From positions 1-6,474 of the forward strand of contig JAUWLN010000097.1 in NCBI GenBank assembly GCA_030613665.1: DNA of 6,474 bases, given 5' to 3'. Shown one piece after another: positions 5,015 through 6,474 of the stretch (positions are counted from its first letter, which is position 1; every line of letters begins with the position of its first letter). The notes beneath the pieces are model-generated. The model was not told where the DNA came from. It was given only the letters and a program-made list of their open reading frames with translations, and did no database searches. Made by a program: the position numbers and the translations under genes. The DNA is from Dehalococcoidia bacterium (GTDB lineage: Bacteria; Chloroflexota; Dehalococcoidia; Dehalococcoidales; RBG-16-60-22).

Positions 5015-6134
5015 AGTTGAAAACGACTACCATGATGCGCTTCTGCGCGCTCTCGACGACCTCGGTGAAAAGCCGGTGGCAAGGGGAGACTGTGTGCTCA
5101 TCAAGCCCAACCTCTACGAGCCCAGGCCTCCCGATAGCGGTGATATTACCAACCCCCGGCTGGTCGAGGCCGTGGCCCGGTACTGCCTGGATGCCGGCGC
5201 GGGCCGGGTGATTATCGGGGAGGGGCCGAGCTACTACCAGTCGGAGTCAAACCTCAGGCCGTGCTTCACCCGGACCGGTACCAGCGAGGTTGCCGACCGC
5301 CTGGGCATCGAGTGGGCACTTTTTGATGAGCACGAATTCCGCACCTTCCGGAACTTCTCAAAAGCCACGCCTGATGAATTCAGAGTCACTGAATATGTCT
5401 TCTCCTGCGACAAGCTGATAAATGTGCCGGTGCTGAAGACACACCACCAGACCACGGTCACGCTGGCAATGAAGAACCTCAAGGGCTGCCTGAAACGGGA
5501 GGACAAGCCCCGGTTCCACCAACAAAAAGACCTGAACCGGGCCATCGTTGAGCTAAACAGGATAGTCAGGCCGGCGATGAATATAATCGACGCCACCGCC
5601 AGGACCATCGGCAGCGTTGGCTCTTCCGCCCGCACTCAGCCCATCGGTACGCCCCTGCTCCTGGTCAGCGCGGATGCCGTGGCCGTGGACGCCGTCGGCT
5701 GCGCTCTCATGGATATCGACCCCGATACCGTGCCCACAGTAACCCTGGGCGCGGCGGCCGGGCTGGGGGAAAACGACCTGACCAGAATCGATATCATCGG
5801 CGAAGAGTTGAAACGACTGAAATTCAAGGTCAAACTGCCCCAGGAGCAGTTACATCAGAGTTTCCCGCAGCTTGAGATAAGCGGCATCGACGGGGCGTGC
5901 AGCGGCTGCCTTATCCCCTTGCTTTCCGAACTCCTCATGTTGAGTGAGCGCGGCGCAAAGCTGCAGATGCCACTGCGTATCTGCCTCGGTACCGACCCCG
6001 ATATACCCTCCGACAGAGCGTACCTGCTGGTCGGCGACTGCGCTCTTACCGATGGAGAAGAGGCAAAATGCGTCGCCGGCTGCCCGCCGGTTCGGGAAGA
6101 CATTCACCAGCACCTGAGGCAATATTTTACCTAG
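4992..6134 (+). CDS. DUF362 domain-containing protein with C-terminal cysteine cluster
   Basis: The 380-residue protein belongs to the DUF362 family (COG2006), whose biochemical role is poorly defined though often linked to Fe-S proteins. The DUF362 region spans about 1-270: VLIKPNLYEPRPP at 35-47, a VEAVARYCLDAGAGRVIIGEG stretch at 58-78, CDKLINVPVLKTH at 139-151, TLAMKNLKGC at 157-166, and a C-terminal half with AVAVDAVGCALM at 229-240. Most relatives with a C-terminal ferredoxin carry CxxCxxCxxxC; this one instead has GACSGC (Cys303, Cys306), Cys331, VGDC (Cys350) and CVAGCPP (Cys360, Cys364). That arrangement suggests a metal or Fe-S cluster of another type. The ATG at 4992 lies 23 bases inside the dCMP deaminase gene; the frame is open far upstream, but that part is antisense-like shadow sequence without family resemblance. 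There is no signal peptide, so it is probably cytoplasmic. It is last in the three-gene operon. Confidence 0.88.
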   Translation: MSKVSIVKVENDYHDALLRALDDLGEKPVARGDCVLIKPNLYEPRPPDSGDITNPRLVEAVARYCLDAGAGRVIIGEGPSYYQSESNLRPCFTRTGTSEVADRLGIEWALFDEHEFRTFRNFSKATPDEFRVTEYVFSCDKLINVPVLKTHHQTTVTLAMKNLKGCLKREDKPRFHQQKDLNRAIVELNRIVRPAMNIIDATARTIGSVGSSARTQPIGTPLLLVSADAVAVDAVGCALMDIDPDTVPTVTLGAAAGLGENDLTRIDIIGEELKRLKFKVKLPQEQLHQSFPQLEISGIDGACSGCLIPLLSELLMLSERGAKLQMPLRICLGTDPDIPSDRAYLLVGDCALTDGEEAKCVAGCPPVREDIHQHLRQYFT

Positions 6135-6142
6135 CTTGCCTC
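6116..6142. terminator. Hairpin over overlapping convergent stop codons
   Basis: A perfect 7-bp inverted repeat, GAGGCAA (6116-6122) and TTGCCTC (6136-6142), encloses a 13-base loop that contains both stop codons. On the plus strand it is followed by CUUUC-like sequence with a short T-run, and on the minus strand by no T-run. It could be a weak or factor-assisted bidirectional terminator, since the two genes leave no other space. The large loop and modest stem leave chance as a real alternative. Confidence 0.4.
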
Positions 6143-6474
6143 TTTCACCATCCTGGCCATGCATTCCAGCGCCTCATCGATATCTTCCGAGCCGACCATG
6201 CGGTTGGTTACCGCCCTCACGCTCCGTCCGCCCCGGTAGAGGAATTTTACTCCCCTCTCCCTGATTTTTATGCCAAAATCGCTGACATTGGCGGGAAACT
6301 CAAAATTAACGATGTTCGACTGCACTTTCTCCGGGCGGACGGAAAAGCCGGGTATCTGAGCCAGCCCTTCCGCCAGCTGCCTGGCGTTGGCATGGTCCTC
6401 AGCGAGGCGTTCGACCATCTTTTCAATGGCCACGATGCCGGCAGCCGCGATGACCCCGACCTGCCGCATTCCCC
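6131..6474 (-). CDS. ltaE: Low-specificity L-threonine aldolase, C-terminal part (partial)
   Basis: The frame is open from the right edge to a TAG at 6131-6133 (113 complete residues, beginning one codon before the Met at 6469). The opening GMRQVGVIAAAGIVAIEKM followed by RLAEDHANARQLAEGLA matches the start of the C-terminal domain of LtaE/GLY1-type threonine aldolases, and the remainder (NIVNFEF, GVKFLYRGGRSVRAVTN) fits the small domain that closes over the active site. The family uses pyridoxal phosphate to split L-threonine or L-allo-threonine into glycine and acetaldehyde. The Schiff-base lysine and most of the cofactor domain are beyond the window. The gene converges on the DUF362 gene and their stops overlap. 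Confidence 0.88.
   Translation of the reverse strand, partial: GMRQVGVIAAAGIVAIEKMVERLAEDHANARQLAEGLAQIPGFSVRPEKVQSNIVNFEFPANVSDFGIKIRERGVKFLYRGGRSVRAVTNRMVGSEDIDEALECMARMVKEAS

Noticed and set aside
1..6474. CRISPR array, tRNA or rRNA genes, riboswitches
   Set aside because: No regularly spaced direct repeats, no tRNA-like cloverleaf and no recognisable riboswitch core were seen; the non-coding gaps are too short for most of these.

Overview
The window looks like a stretch of bacterial chromosome with seven complete protein genes and one partial gene at each edge. It has no RNA genes, insertion sequences or CRISPR array. The background is GC-rich: two sampled 60-base lines in the host-like genes count 58% and 63% G+C. 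Gene content (rsmA-ispE, a class II CCA/poly(A) polymerase-family enzyme without an HD domain, an archaeal-type UPF0200 kinase, a ComEB-like dCMP deaminase, a DUF362 protein, ltaE) and probable leaderless promoters would suit an anaerobic member of the Chloroflexota such as Dehalococcoidia. That taxonomic guess is inference with low to moderate confidence.

Left block, plus strand (1-1786): the tail of rsmA (16S rRNA dimethyltransferase), then ispE (isoprenoid precursor synthesis), then a markedly AT-rich gene of 271 codons whose ATG overlaps the ispE stop codon. The AT-rich gene differs in base composition from everything around it. Its central motif spacing resembles a PD-(D/E)XK nuclease fold, so it is the best candidate here for something acquired and undescribed.

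Middle block, minus strand (1844-3850): a CCA tRNA nucleotidyltransferase-family gene, then, 3 bases after its stop, a membrane-anchored transglutaminase-like cysteine protease-fold protein with a complete Cys-His-Asp triad. These two form one operon.

Right block, plus strand (3933-6134): a UPF0200 P-loop kinase, a dCMP deaminase and a DUF362 protein form an overlapping three-gene operon. It diverges from the CCA gene across an 82-base gap. That gap holds two TATAAT boxes, one per strand, each exactly 10 bases from its start codon, which suggests that both operons are transcribed as leaderless or nearly leaderless mRNAs. The DUF362 protein ends in a cysteine-rich tail whose pattern recalls the [4Fe-4S] site of NuoB and NiFe-hydrogenase small subunits.

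Right edge, minus strand (6131-6474): the C-terminal third of a low-specificity L-threonine aldolase (ltaE), converging on the DUF362 gene. The two stop codons share the palindrome CTAG, inside the loop of a 7-bp hairpin.
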